Of a stretch of DNA of 64,000 bases, positions 45,237-53,586 are shown in pieces. The stretch spans positions 6,601,501 through 6,665,500 of the forward strand of contig NZ_CP163520.1 of the NCBI RefSeq assembly GCF_041080675.1, in the 5' to 3' direction. The translations under genes were made by a program, and so were the position numbers. Numbering within the stretch: the first letter of the stretch is position 1; every line of letters begins with the position of its first letter. The stretch comes from Streptomyces sp. cg36. GTDB lineage: Bacteria > Actinomycetota > Actinomycetes > Streptomycetales > Streptomycetaceae. The notes under the pieces were generated by a model. The model did not search any database, was not told where the DNA came from, and was given only the letters and a program-made list of their open reading frames with translations.

Positions 45237-45665
45237 CTAGGCGGCGCGCCGCATCTGCGGGACGCGCATCGGGCGCGAGCCCGGGCCGCCGACGTGGGAG
45301 AAGGGCTGGGTGCGCCAGTCCAGGCCCTGGGGGAGCGTCAGGAGCAGGGCGGTGCCCTGCTCCTGGACGTCGCGCCCGGAGTCGGCGGGCCGGCTCTGCG
45401 CGGCCGGACGGCCGGTTCCGGCGCAGACCGTGAGCACGAACGGGTTCCAGGGGCTCGGGCACAGCGCGTGCTCCGGCAGGACGGTCTCCTCCGCGAGGAG
45501 CGCGATCGGCCGCGCGCAGTCCGGGCAGATCACCCGGTACATCTCGAAGGTGTCGTAGGCGTCCGCCGCGAGATCGTCGTCGAGGTCCTCCTCGACGGCG
45601 GGATCGACGGGCTCCGGATCAGTGCGTTCGATCGACACACGTCCGCCACGCTTGATGTTCTGCAT
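45237..45665 (-). CDS. hypothetical protein with four conserved Cys
   Basis: A 142-residue acidic cytoplasmic protein. Two Cys pairs, VICPDCARPIAL and CPSPWNPFVLTVC about 35 residues apart, could bind zinc, though the second pair is widely spaced (12 residues). Acidic stretch EEDLDDDLAADAYDTFEMYR precedes them, and a C-terminal basic/ Gly region follows. The ATG at 45663-45665 has GGGGGAG upstream. No named family is recognised. Divergent from an Lrp regulator across 203 bp. Confidence 0.6.
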   Translation of the reverse strand: MQNIKRGGRVSIERTDPEPVDPAVEEDLDDDLAADAYDTFEMYRVICPDCARPIALLAEETVLPEHALCPSPWNPFVLTVCAGTGRPAAQSRPADSGRDVQEQGTALLLTLPQGLDWRTQPFSHVGGPGSRPMRVPQMRRAA

Positions 45666-45868
45666 TGGGATTCTCCCCCTCGGGTGGGCCGGCAAGGCGC
45701 CGTCGCCGCGACCACAGCAAGCAATTCCCGCCAAGACCCCGCCGTAACCGCGACGCCCCGGCGAGCGGCGTCACAGCCTTGTGGCGTTCGTCACATGCCC
45801 GCCGCAGGTGCCCCTTCCGGTCGCCGCCGACTGTGCCGGAAGGGACCTGGGGGAATAGGTTGATCCGT

Positions 45869-46309
45869 ATGGAGGAGCTGGACCGTCAGATCGTCGATCT
45901 GCTCGTCAAGGACGGGCGGATGAGCTACACCGACCTGGGCAAGGCCACGGGCCTGTCCACTTCGGCGGTGCACCAGCGCGTGCGCCGTCTGGAGCAGCGC
46001 GGAGTCGTGCGCGGCTATGTCGCCGTCGTGGACCCCGAGGCGGTGGGACTGCCGCTGACCGCGTTCATCTCGGTCAAACCGTTCGACCCCAGCGCCCCCG
46101 ACGACATCGCGGAGCGGCTCGCGGACGTCCCCGAGATCGAGGCGTGCCACAGCGTCGCGGGCGACGAGAACTACATCCTCAAGGTGCGCGTCGCCACGCC
46201 CCTGGAGCTGGAGCACCTGCTCACCCGCATCCGCTCGCTGGCCGGTGTCTCCACCCGGACCACCGTCGTACTGTCGACCCCGTACGAGGCACGGCCACCG
46301 CGTATCTAG
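45869..46309 (+). CDS. Lrp/AsnC family transcriptional regulator
   Basis: A 146-residue feast/famine regulator with an N-terminal HTH (ELDRQIVDLLVKDGRMSYTDLGKATGLSTSAVHQRV) and RAM domain (ACHSVAGDENYILKVRV). ATG 45869 starts the conserved MEELDRQI; a TTG nine bases upstream is an alternative. It sits 9 bp before an amidohydrolase gene on the same strand and may regulate it. Unlike the Lrp at 12.2 kb it is not beside a permease. Confidence 0.87.
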   Translation: MEELDRQIVDLLVKDGRMSYTDLGKATGLSTSAVHQRVRRLEQRGVVRGYVAVVDPEAVGLPLTAFISVKPFDPSAPDDIAERLADVPEIEACHSVAGDENYILKVRVATPLELEHLLTRIRSLAGVSTRTTVVLSTPYEARPPRI

Positions 46310-46318
46310 GCTGTTCCC

Positions 46319-47998
46319 ATGAGTTCCGAGAGCGCCGCCGCCCTGCCGGCCCGAACCGTCGCCCCGCTGACCGCCGGAGAGCCCGAACACCGCACCGTGC
46401 TGTTGCGCGGCGGCGACGTCCACAGCCCCGCCGACCCCTTCGCCACGGCGATGGTCGTCGAACGCGGCCATGTCGCCTGGGTGGGCAGCGAAGGCGCGGC
46501 CGACGCCTTCGCCTCCGGGGTCGACGAGGTCGTCGACCTCGAAGGGGCGCTCGTCACCCCGGCGTTCACCGATGCGCATGTGCACACCACCGCCACCGGC
46601 CTGGCGCTCACCGGCCTCGACCTCTCCTCGGCCCGCACCCGCGCCGAGGCGCTCGCGGCGGTCCGGGCGCACGCCGCGGCCCGTCCCGGGGACGACGTGC
46701 TGCTCGGCCACGGCTGGGACTCGGCGCGCTGGCCCGAGCGGACCCCGCCGAGCCGCGCCGAGCTGGACGAGGCCACCGGCGGCCGACCGCTCTATCTGAC
46801 CCGCATCGACGTCCACTCGGCCGTCGCCACCACCGCGCTCCTCGACCGCGTCCCCGGCGTGACCGGCCTCGACGGCTACCACCCGGACGCGCCGCTGACC
46901 GGCGCCGCCCACCACGCGGTCCGCGCCGCCGCGCACGGCGCGATCACCCCGGGCCAGCGCGAGGAGGCCCAGCGGGCCGCGCTGCACCGGGCGGCCTCGC
47001 TCGGCATCGGCACCCTGCACGAGTGCGGCGGCCCCGAGATCTCCGACGAGGACGACTTCACCTCGCTCCTGGAGCTGGCCGGCCAGGAGGCGGGCCCGCG
47101 CGTCTTCGGCTACTGGGCGGAGCAGATCGCCGGCGCCAAGGACGCCGATCGCATCCGCGAACTCGGCGCGATCGGCGCGGCCGGTGACCTCTTCGTCGAC
47201 GGCGCCCTCGGCTCGCACACGGCCTGCCTCCACGAGCCGTACGCCGACGCCGCCCACACCGGCACCGCCCACCTGGACGCGGCCGACGTCGCCGCTCATG
47301 TGGCCGTCTGCACCGAGGCCGGGCTCCAGGCCGGGTTCCACGCCATCGGGGACGCGGCCGTCACCGCCGTCGTCGAGGGCGTGCGGGCCGCCGCGGCCAA
47401 GGTGGGCCTCGCCCGCGTCCGGGCCGCCCGCCACCGCGTCGAGCACGCCGAGATGCTCACCCCCGAGACCGTCGCCGCCTTCGCCGAGCTGGGCCTGACC
47501 GCCTCCGTGCAGCCCGCGTTCGACGCGCTGTGGGGCGGCGAGGACGGCATGTACGCCCAGCGCCTGGGCGTGGAGCGGGCCCGCACCCTCAACCCGTACG
47601 CGGCGCTGCTGCGGGCCGGGGTGCCCCTCGCCTTCGGCTCCGACTCGCCGGTCACCCCGCTCGACCCGTGGGGCACGGTCCGCGCGGCGGCCTTCCACCG
47701 CACCCCCGAGCACCGCGTCTCGGTCCGGGCCGCCTTCACCGCCCACACCCGCGGCGGCTGGCGCGCGATCGGCCGCGACGACGCGGGCACCCTGGTGCCG
47801 GGCGCCCCCGCGGACTACGCGGTGTGGCGGACCGACGAACTGGTGGTGCAGGCACCGGACGACCGGGTGGCCCGCTGGTCGACCGACCCGCGCTCGGGCA
47901 CCCCCGGCCTGCCCGACCTGACACCCGGCGCGGAGCTGCCGGTCTGTCTGCGCACGGTGGTGTCCGGGCGGACGGTCTTCGTCCGGCCGAACGAGTGA
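46319..47998 (+). CDS. amidohydrolase family 3 protein (YtcJ-like)
   Basis: A 559-residue metal-dependent hydrolase. N-terminal beta sandwich (about 1-75), then a TIM barrel with the metal motif FTDAHVHTTATG (HxH), GTLHECGGPEI, the later His of GFHAIGDAAV and RHRVEHAEML, and the Asp of FGSDSPVTPLDP. These are the family's conserved features. It follows the Lrp gene by 9 bp. Substrate not predictable; YtcJ homologues act on amides, formamides or related N-C bonds. Confidence 0.85.
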   Translation: MSSESAAALPARTVAPLTAGEPEHRTVLLRGGDVHSPADPFATAMVVERGHVAWVGSEGAADAFASGVDEVVDLEGALVTPAFTDAHVHTTATGLALTGLDLSSARTRAEALAAVRAHAAARPGDDVLLGHGWDSARWPERTPPSRAELDEATGGRPLYLTRIDVHSAVATTALLDRVPGVTGLDGYHPDAPLTGAAHHAVRAAAHGAITPGQREEAQRAALHRAASLGIGTLHECGGPEISDEDDFTSLLELAGQEAGPRVFGYWAEQIAGAKDADRIRELGAIGAAGDLFVDGALGSHTACLHEPYADAAHTGTAHLDAADVAAHVAVCTEAGLQAGFHAIGDAAVTAVVEGVRAAAAKVGLARVRAARHRVEHAEMLTPETVAAFAELGLTASVQPAFDALWGGEDGMYAQRLGVERARTLNPYAALLRAGVPLAFGSDSPVTPLDPWGTVRAAAFHRTPEHRVSVRAAFTAHTRGGWRAIGRDDAGTLVPGAPADYAVWRTDELVVQAPDDRVARWSTDPRSGTPGLPDLTPGAELPVCLRTVVSGRTVFVRPNE

Positions 47999-48410
47999 CG
48001 TAAGGGCGTTCCGTACCGCCGACAGGCTGCTCCCGGGGCGCCGCCGCCACCTGCGGGGCTTCCTCACTGACCTGCTGCTTTCCGTTGTCTTCGCAGGTCG
48101 AACGGGTGTTGACAGGGAGCGGCCACCGGCCGGTAGGTTCGGCCGGGTCCACCACAGGACGCCCGGGCGACAGAAGGTTTCTGCGGCCCGGGGGTCCCCG
48201 CTGCTCCGGCGGAGCGGCGGAGAGGTTGCGACCCGGACGGGGCCCGGACGTTCAGTAGACAACGGCTCCAGGCAGACCCGCAGCCAGCGGGTCCCGGGCC
48301 GGCCCGAAGGACGCCGGGCCCCCATTCCGACACCCCGGGACCTCGCGGTGCGGCACCACCCCGACCGCTCGCTATGGTGGTGCTCTGCGTACGGACAATA
48401 AGGGGCAGCA
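47999..48410. other. 412-bp intergenic region with promoter and long leader
   Basis: No convincing gene. A promoter-like TTGACA (48109-48114) and TAGGTT (48134-48139), 19 bp apart, would start a transcript with a leader of about 265 nt before the mannosyltransferase GTG at 48411. The leader is GC-rich with many short inverted repeats; I do not recognise a riboswitch. Confidence 0.5.
48109..48139 (+). promoter_or_regulatory. vegetative-type promoter for ppm1-like gene
   Basis: TTGACA with 19-bp spacer to TAGGTT; a good match at -35 and a fair -10 for HrdB-type promoters. The spacer is slightly long. Confidence 0.5.
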
Positions 48411-49178
48411 GTGAACGACGGCGGTCAGAGGCGGTACGGCCCGCTCGGCAGAGCCTTGGTGATCATCCCGACCTACAACGAGGCGGAGAACATCAAGCCG
48501 ATCGTCTCCCGCGTCAGGGCGGCGGTCCCGGAGGCCCACCTCCTGATCGCCGACGACAACAGCCCCGACGGCACCGGGAAGATCGCCGACGAGCTCGCCG
48601 CCGACGACGAGCAGATCCACGTCCTGCACCGCAAGGGCAAGGAGGGGCTCGGCGCCGCCTACCTCGCGGGCTTCCGCTGGGGCGTGGAACACGACTACGG
48701 CGTGCTGGTCGAGATGGACGCCGACGGCTCCCACCAGCCCGAGGAGCTGCCCCGGCTGCTCACCGCGCTCAAGGGCGCCGACCTCGTCCTCGGCTCGCGC
48801 TGGGTGCCCGGCGGGCGCGTGGTGAACTGGCCCAAGCACCGCGAGTTCATCTCCCGCGGCGGCTCCACCTACTCGCGGCTGCTGCTCGGCGTCGACATCC
48901 GCGACGTCACCGGCGGCTTCCGGGCCTTCCGCCGCGAGACGCTGGAGGGCCTCGGCCTGGACGAGGTGGCCTCGCAGGGCTACTGCTTCCAGGTCGACCT
49001 GGCCCGCCGCGCGGTGGCCGCCGGGTACCACGTGGTGGAGGTGCCGATCACGTTCGTCGAGCGCGAACGCGGCGACTCCAAGATGAGCAACGACATCATC
49101 GTCGAGGCGCTCTGGCGGGTCACCGCCTGGGGCGTGGGCTCGCGGGCCAACAAGATCATGGGCCGCAAGCCCTCCTGA
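48411..49178 (+). CDS. polyprenol-phosphate mannosyltransferase (Ppm1-like, GT2)
   Basis: A 255-residue GT2 enzyme of the dolichol-phosphate mannose synthase type. It transfers mannose from GDP-mannose to polyprenol phosphate for protein O-mannosylation. Motifs: ALVIIPTYNEAENI, IADDNSPDGTG, GLGAAYLAGFRWG, and the metal-binding VEMDADGSHQPEELP. The C-terminal half has FVERERGDSKMSNDII. No C-terminal TM domain is visible, as in the short streptomycete Ppm1. Its function in glycoprotein synthesis is known in S. coelicolor. Confidence 0.85.
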   Translation: MNDGGQRRYGPLGRALVIIPTYNEAENIKPIVSRVRAAVPEAHLLIADDNSPDGTGKIADELAADDEQIHVLHRKGKEGLGAAYLAGFRWGVEHDYGVLVEMDADGSHQPEELPRLLTALKGADLVLGSRWVPGGRVVNWPKHREFISRGGSTYSRLLLGVDIRDVTGGFRAFRRETLEGLGLDEVASQGYCFQVDLARRAVAAGYHVVEVPITFVERERGDSKMSNDIIVEALWRVTAWGVGSRANKIMGRKPS

Positions 49179-49259
49179 CCGGCCGGCGCGGCGGGCCGCC
49201 CCCGGCCCGCTGACACATCCCTTACGCCGTCCTGCCGCGCTCCCAGGCACACTGGGGGC

Positions 49260-49844
49260 ATGACGACCGGCACACAGCCTTCCGCCCCGCCCAAGCGCTC
49301 CCGTGCGCGCACCCTGGTTCCGCTGGGGATCGCCGCCTGGCTCATCCTGGAGATCTGGATCCTGATGACGGTGGCGAGCGCCGCCGGCGGGTTCACCGTG
49401 CTGGCCCTGCTGGTCGGCGGCGTGGTGCTCGGCTCCTATGTGATCAAGCGGGCCGGGCGCCGGGCCTTCCGCGGCCTCGCCGAGACGCTCCAGCAGCAGT
49501 CCGGGGCGGCCCCGGGCGCGGGCCCCCGCCCGGGCGGCGGCGAGGGCAACGCCCTCACCATGCTGGGCGGACTGCTCCTGATAGTCCCGGGCCTGCTCTC
49601 GGACGTCCTGGGGCTGCTCTGCCTGGTCCCGCCGGTGCGCAAGGCGCTCACGCGGTTCACCGAGCGCTCGCTGGAGAAGCGGATGCGCACGGCCGCCCCC
49701 GGCAGCTTCGGCGACGCCTTCCAGCAGGCGCGCATCCACCAGCCGGACGGCAAGGTCGTCCAGGGCGAGGTGATCCGCGAGGACGCCGCGGGCTCCTCCC
49801 CGTACGGCGAGGAGCGCGGGCCCCGGCCGCCGCTGACGCACTGA
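49260..49844 (+). CDS. fxsA: FxsA family membrane protein
   Basis: A 194-residue membrane protein with two TM pairs (GIAAWLILEIWILMTVASAA, then TVLALLVGGVVLGSYVI, and TMLGGLLLIVPGLLSDVLGLLCLVPPV). LLIVPGLLSDVLGLLCL is the FxsA family core. FxsA in E. coli relieves phage T7 exclusion; the actinobacterial role is unknown. The ATG at 49260 is 82 bp after the ppm1-like gene. A strong bidirectional terminator follows. Confidence 0.88.
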   Translation: MTTGTQPSAPPKRSRARTLVPLGIAAWLILEIWILMTVASAAGGFTVLALLVGGVVLGSYVIKRAGRRAFRGLAETLQQQSGAAPGAGPRPGGGEGNALTMLGGLLLIVPGLLSDVLGLLCLVPPVRKALTRFTERSLEKRMRTAAPGSFGDAFQQARIHQPDGKVVQGEVIREDAAGSSPYGEERGPRPPLTH

Positions 49845-49949
49845 GCGGGCGGCGGGCCCCGTCCCCGGCCGGAAAGCCGGTGCGGGCCCGCCCCCGACCG
49901 GCCGCGATCCCGGGCAGAGCCGTCCGGTCGCGATCCCGGACGAAAAGAA

Positions 49950-49986
49950 GAGGGCCGGTCACACCGAAACGGTGTGACCGGCCCTC
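49950..49986. terminator. bidirectional terminator between fxsA and rbpA
   Basis: A perfect 17-bp stem (49950-49966 with 49970-49986) with an AAA loop in the gap between convergent genes. Confidence 0.88.
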
Positions 49987-50017
49987 AACTCTCTGAACCG
50001 TCCGAGCGCTCTCGCGC

Positions 50018-50392
50018 CTAGGCGGACTTGCGGCTGTCGCGCGGATGCACGGCAATGTTCATGGCGCCGGAACGCAGGACCTCCAGCCTCTCGGCCAGAA
50101 CCTCCTCCAGCTCCTCACGGGTGCGCCGCTCCATGAGCATGTCCCAGTGCGTACGCGCGGGCTTGCCCTTCTTCTCCTCGGGACCCTCGCCGTCCACCAG
50201 GAGTGCCATGGCGCCACACGCCTTGCACTCCCACTCCGGCGGGATGTCCGCCTCCACCGAGAACGGCATCTCGAATCGATGTCCGTTCTCGCATGCGTAC
50301 TCCACCGCCTGGCGCGGGGCCAGATCGATGCCGCGGTCGGTCTCGTAGCTGGTCACCACGAGGCGCGTGCCGCGAAGAGCTCGCTCACTCAT
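50018..50392 (-). CDS. rbpA: RNA polymerase-binding protein RbpA
   Basis: A 124-residue actinobacterial transcription factor that binds RNA polymerase and HrdB-type sigma factor and strengthens promoter opening. Begins SERALRGTRLVVTSYETDRG; the central zinc-binding core has CENGHRFEMPF and WECKACGAMA; the C-terminal sigma-interaction domain includes RTHWDMLMERRTREELEEVL. All are as in S. coelicolor RbpA. ATG 50390-50392. A SigR consensus promoter lies about 60-90 bp upstream. Confidence 0.97.
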   Translation of the reverse strand: MSERALRGTRLVVTSYETDRGIDLAPRQAVEYACENGHRFEMPFSVEADIPPEWECKACGAMALLVDGEGPEEKKGKPARTHWDMLMERRTREELEEVLAERLEVLRSGAMNIAVHPRDSRKSA

Positions 50393-50450
50393 GAATCGTG
50401 CCTCCCGGGCTTGTCGCCCACAGGACAGGTGTCGCTGTCGTCGTCATCCG

Positions 50451-50480
50451 GTCAACGTCCGGTCGGCGGTAAAGATTCCC
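50451..50480 (-). promoter_or_regulatory. SigR-type promoter for rbpA
   Basis: On the minus strand GGGAAT (50475-50480), an exact 18-bp spacer, then GTTGAC (50451-50456). This is the SigR consensus GGGAAT-N18-GTT. In S. coelicolor rbpA is known to be part of the SigR (thiol stress) regulon. Confidence 0.9.
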
Positions 50481-50646
50481 GTTGTGGGTCATGTGTCGCC
50501 GTCGTGCCGCCCCTTGTTGTACCCACCAGTGCCCGGTTTGTCACATCTGGCAGCAGATGTCACCCAGCGTCTTCACTACTTGAGCACGCAGTAACGGTCC
50601 GCCTGGCAGGCCAAAGGCGTACACTACCGGCCTTTCACTTCAACGT

Positions 50647-52011
50647 CTAAATCCGCGCCGGAACGGGGTTCCCCGCGGCGGCCACCGCGGCCCGCACCGG
50701 CACCCTCGCGAGCAGGGCGAACCCCACCACGAAGAAGATCACCAGAGAGATGATGGCATCCCGATAGCTCCCGGTCAGCTGGTACGCGAGCCCGAACACC
50801 AGTGGCCCCAGCCAGCTGAGCCCCCGGTCGCTCATCTCGTAGGCCGAGAAGTATTCGGCCTCCTTGCCGCTGGGCACCAGGTGTGAGAAGAGCGACCTCG
50901 ACAGCGCCTGGCTGCCGCCCAGGACCGTGCCGATCGCGGCGGCCAGCAGGAAGAAGAGCACCGGCGAGTGCGCGGGCAGGAAGTACCCGGTGCCCAGGAT
51001 CAGCGCCCACACCGCCAGCGAGCCCAGGACGGTCCGCTTGGCGCCGTACGACCGCGCCAGCCGCCCCATCCCCAGCGCACCCGCCACCGCCAGCACCTGC
51101 ACCAGGAGCACGGCCACGATCAGGGTGTTCTGGTCGAGCCCCAGCTCCTGCGAACCGTAGAGCGACGCCTGCGAGATCACCGTCTGCACACCGTCGTTGT
51201 AGATCAGGTAGGCGAACAGGAACGCCAGGGTCAGCGGCCGGGCGCGCATGTCCCGCAGCGTCGCCATCAGCTGCCGCCAGCCCGCGCCCACCCTGCCGTC
51301 GGCCGGTACGTGCCCGGCGGGCGCCCGCCGGTCCCGCAGCCGCCGCAGCGGTACGAGCGTGAACGCGCCCCACCACACTCCGGCCGAGGCCAGACAGATC
51401 CGCACCGCCGTGCCCTCGGACAGCCCGAAGCCGTCGTGGCCCGAGTAGAGGACCAGATTGAGGACCAGGACGAACGCGCCCGCCGTATAGCCGAACGCCC
51501 AGCCGCGCGAGGAGACCCGGTCGCGCTCCTCGGGGCCCGCGATCTGCGGCAGAAAGGCGTTGTAGAGCACCATCGAGACCGACAGCGCGGCATTGGCGAC
51601 GATCAGCAGCACCGCGCCCAGCAGATAGCGGTGGCCGTCCAGGAAGAACATCCCGGTGGTGGCCGCCGCCCCGATGTACGCGGCTGCCGCGAGCAGCGGC
51701 TTCTTGCGGCCCGTGCGGTCCGCCGCGGCACCCACCACCGGCATCAGGACCACCGCGAGCACCACCGAGGCGGACACCGCGTACGCGAACAGCGACCCCG
51801 CCCGCACCGGCACCCCCAGCGGGTGCACGAAGCCGTCCGCGTCGGCGGCGTCCTCGGCGATCGCCGTCAGGTACGGGCCGAGGAAGACCGTCAGGACGGT
51901 CGTCGAATAGACCGAGCAGGCGAAGTCGTAGAAGTACCAGCCGCGCTGCTCACGGCGGCGTTCGGCGTCCGGGACCGCCTCGGCGGCCCGGACCGTGGTG
52001 TCGGTGGTCAA
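50647..52011 (-). CDS. MFS transporter, UMF1/Atg22-like
   Basis: A 454-residue membrane protein with about 12 TM helices of the UMF1 (vacuole effluxer Atg22-like) group. It has the family opening RRREQRGWYFYDFACSVYSTTVLTVFLGPYL over its first TM region and the loop 2-3 motif GAAADRTGRKKPLL. It starts at TTG 52009-52011, nine bases after AGGG. Substrate unknown; bacterial members are largely unstudied. The GDPD gene follows upstream on the same strand, 45 bp away. Confidence 0.8.
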   Translation of the reverse strand: MTTDTTVRAAEAVPDAERRREQRGWYFYDFACSVYSTTVLTVFLGPYLTAIAEDAADADGFVHPLGVPVRAGSLFAYAVSASVVLAVVLMPVVGAAADRTGRKKPLLAAAAYIGAAATTGMFFLDGHRYLLGAVLLIVANAALSVSMVLYNAFLPQIAGPEERDRVSSRGWAFGYTAGAFVLVLNLVLYSGHDGFGLSEGTAVRICLASAGVWWGAFTLVPLRRLRDRRAPAGHVPADGRVGAGWRQLMATLRDMRARPLTLAFLFAYLIYNDGVQTVISQASLYGSQELGLDQNTLIVAVLLVQVLAVAGALGMGRLARSYGAKRTVLGSLAVWALILGTGYFLPAHSPVLFFLLAAAIGTVLGGSQALSRSLFSHLVPSGKEAEYFSAYEMSDRGLSWLGPLVFGLAYQLTGSYRDAIISLVIFFVVGFALLARVPVRAAVAAAGNPVPARI

Positions 52012-52056
52012 ACCCGGCGCCCTCTCGGTCGTGCTCGTGGGCGCGCGCGGGGTGGG

Positions 52057-52821
52057 TCAGAACCCGGCTCCCCGGTCGGTCAGGACCGTGCGCAGCGTCT
52101 CCAGATGATCGGTCATGATGCCATCGACGCCGAGGTCCAGGAGCTTCGTCATCCGATCGGGATCATTGATGGTCCATACGTGTACCTGCAGGCCCAGGGC
52201 GTGCGCGGTCCGCACGAAGCGGCGGTCGACCACCGGGATCGGGCCCTGCGCCTCGGGCACCTGCGCACACACCGCGCCCCGGCGCAGCGGCGCCGGGATC
52301 CCCAGTGAGCGCAGCCGCAGCGCGGCCACGCCCCGCACCCCGTACGAGGTCGCCAGCCGCGGGCCCGCCAGCCGCTGGGCCCGGGCCACCCGGGCCTCCG
52401 AGAACGAACCCACGCACACCCGGTCCCAGGCGCCGGTCCGGCGGATCAGCTCCACCAGGGGGACCAGCGCGGACGCCGCCTTGACGTCCACGTTCCAGCG
52501 CGCCCGCGGGAACGCCTCCAGCAGGTCCTCGAAGAGCGGCAGCGGCTCCCGGCCCGCGACCCGGGCCTGGCGGACCTCGGCCCACGGCAGGTCCGCGATC
52601 CGGCCGACCGCGTCGGTGACCCGGTCCAGGGTCGCGTCGTGGAAGGCGACGAGCCGCCCGTCCACGGTGGTGTGCACATCCGTCTCGAAGTAGCGGAAAC
52701 CGGCCGCCTCGGCGCGGGCGAAGGCGGCCTCGGTGTTCTCGATGCCGTCGGCCGAACCTCCCCGGTGGGCGAAGGCGATCGGCGTCGGATGATCGAGGTA
52801 GGGGTGGCGTACGCGAGTCAC
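52057..52821 (-). CDS. glycerophosphodiester phosphodiesterase
   Basis: A 254-residue GDPD TIM-barrel hydrolase acting on glycerophosphodiesters to yield glycerol 3-phosphate and an alcohol. Visible motifs: FAHRGGSADGIENTEAAFARA with HRG and ENT, ETDVHTTVDGRLVAFHD (Glu-Thr-Asp and the second His), and the C-terminal VHVWTINDPD. No signal peptide, so cytoplasmic. The GTG at 52819-52821 overlaps the YczE-type stop (GTGA). Confidence 0.9.
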   Translation of the reverse strand: MTRVRHPYLDHPTPIAFAHRGGSADGIENTEAAFARAEAAGFRYFETDVHTTVDGRLVAFHDATLDRVTDAVGRIADLPWAEVRQARVAGREPLPLFEDLLEAFPRARWNVDVKAASALVPLVELIRRTGAWDRVCVGSFSEARVARAQRLAGPRLATSYGVRGVAALRLRSLGIPAPLRRGAVCAQVPEAQGPIPVVDRRFVRTAHALGLQVHVWTINDPDRMTKLLDLGVDGIMTDHLETLRTVLTDRGAGF

Positions 52822-53483
52822 CCGGGCAGTATGGCCTGCTCCGGCGCCTCCTCGGCGACGACCGCCCCCTCGGCGACGACCGCTGCCGACGACGGCGGCG
52901 CGGGGACGGCGAACAGCCGCAGGAAGAACTGCGCCAGCGGTCCGATCGCCAGCGCGTACGCGACCGTGCCCACGCCCAGCGAACCGCCGAGCAGGAATCC
53001 CGTCCCCACCACCGCCACCTCGATCGAGGTGCGCACCAGCCGGATGGAACGGCCGGTCAGCCGGTGCAGCCCGGTCATCAGACCGTCGCGCGGGCCCGGC
53101 CCGAAGCGGGCCGAGATGTACAGGCCGGTCGCCACCCCGTTCAGCACGATGCCCGCGAGCAGCGCCGGGATCCCCGCCGCCAGCCCCGGCGCGTCCGGCA
53201 CCAGCGCCAAGGTGGCGTCCATCGACAGGCCGATGGCGAAGACGTTGGAGACCGTGCCCAGGCCCGGCCGCTGCCGCAGCGGTATCCACAGCAGCAGCAC
53301 CAGCGCCCCCACGACGATAGAGACGACACCGATGCTCAGCCCCGTCCGCTCGGCGATCCCCTGGTGCAGCACGCCCCACGGTTCGAGCCCGAGCCCGCTG
53401 CGCACGAGCAGCGCCGAGCTCACCCCGTACAGCGTCAGGCCGACGTAGAGCTGGATCAGCCTGCGGGTGAGGTGCGTGGACAA
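52818..53483 (-). CDS. YczE/YitT-like membrane protein
   Basis: A 221-residue integral membrane protein with about five TM helices, of the YczE/YyaS/YitT (DUF161) type. It begins STHLTRRLIQLYVGLTLYGVSSALLVRSGLG, then GLGTVSNVFAIGLSMDATLA. TTG 53481-53483 has GGGGGG eight bases upstream. It is divergent from a MocR regulator; YczE-MocR (YczR) pairs are a known arrangement in which the regulator controls the membrane protein. Function of the membrane protein is unknown. Confidence 0.82.
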   Translation of the reverse strand: MSTHLTRRLIQLYVGLTLYGVSSALLVRSGLGLEPWGVLHQGIAERTGLSIGVVSIVVGALVLLLWIPLRQRPGLGTVSNVFAIGLSMDATLALVPDAPGLAAGIPALLAGIVLNGVATGLYISARFGPGPRDGLMTGLHRLTGRSIRLVRTSIEVAVVGTGFLLGGSLGVGTVAYALAIGPLAQFFLRLFAVPAPPSSAAVVAEGAVVAEEAPEQAILPG

Positions 53484-53532
53484 GTGACTGCCCCCCTGTC
53501 TGGTGGTAGTGGACCGGCGCATGACACTCTGT

Positions 53533-53554
53533 GGCTGGGAAAGCAATCCCAACC
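53533..53554. promoter_or_regulatory. candidate MocR operator between yczE-type and mocR-type genes
   Basis: TGGGA-AAGCAA-TCCCA (53536-53551) is a perfect inverted repeat that extends to 8-bp arms with one mismatch over 53533-53554. It lies in the 103-bp divergent gap. MocR regulators often bind such or direct repeats here. Confidence 0.45.
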
Positions 53555-53586
53555 ATGGCCAATTCGGGGAAGGTGGACTGACTTCC

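Noticed and set aside
49260..49844. Phage-related origin for fxsA
   Set aside because: FxsA is named from phage exclusion in E. coli, but this copy sits among core streptomycete genes with normal base composition.
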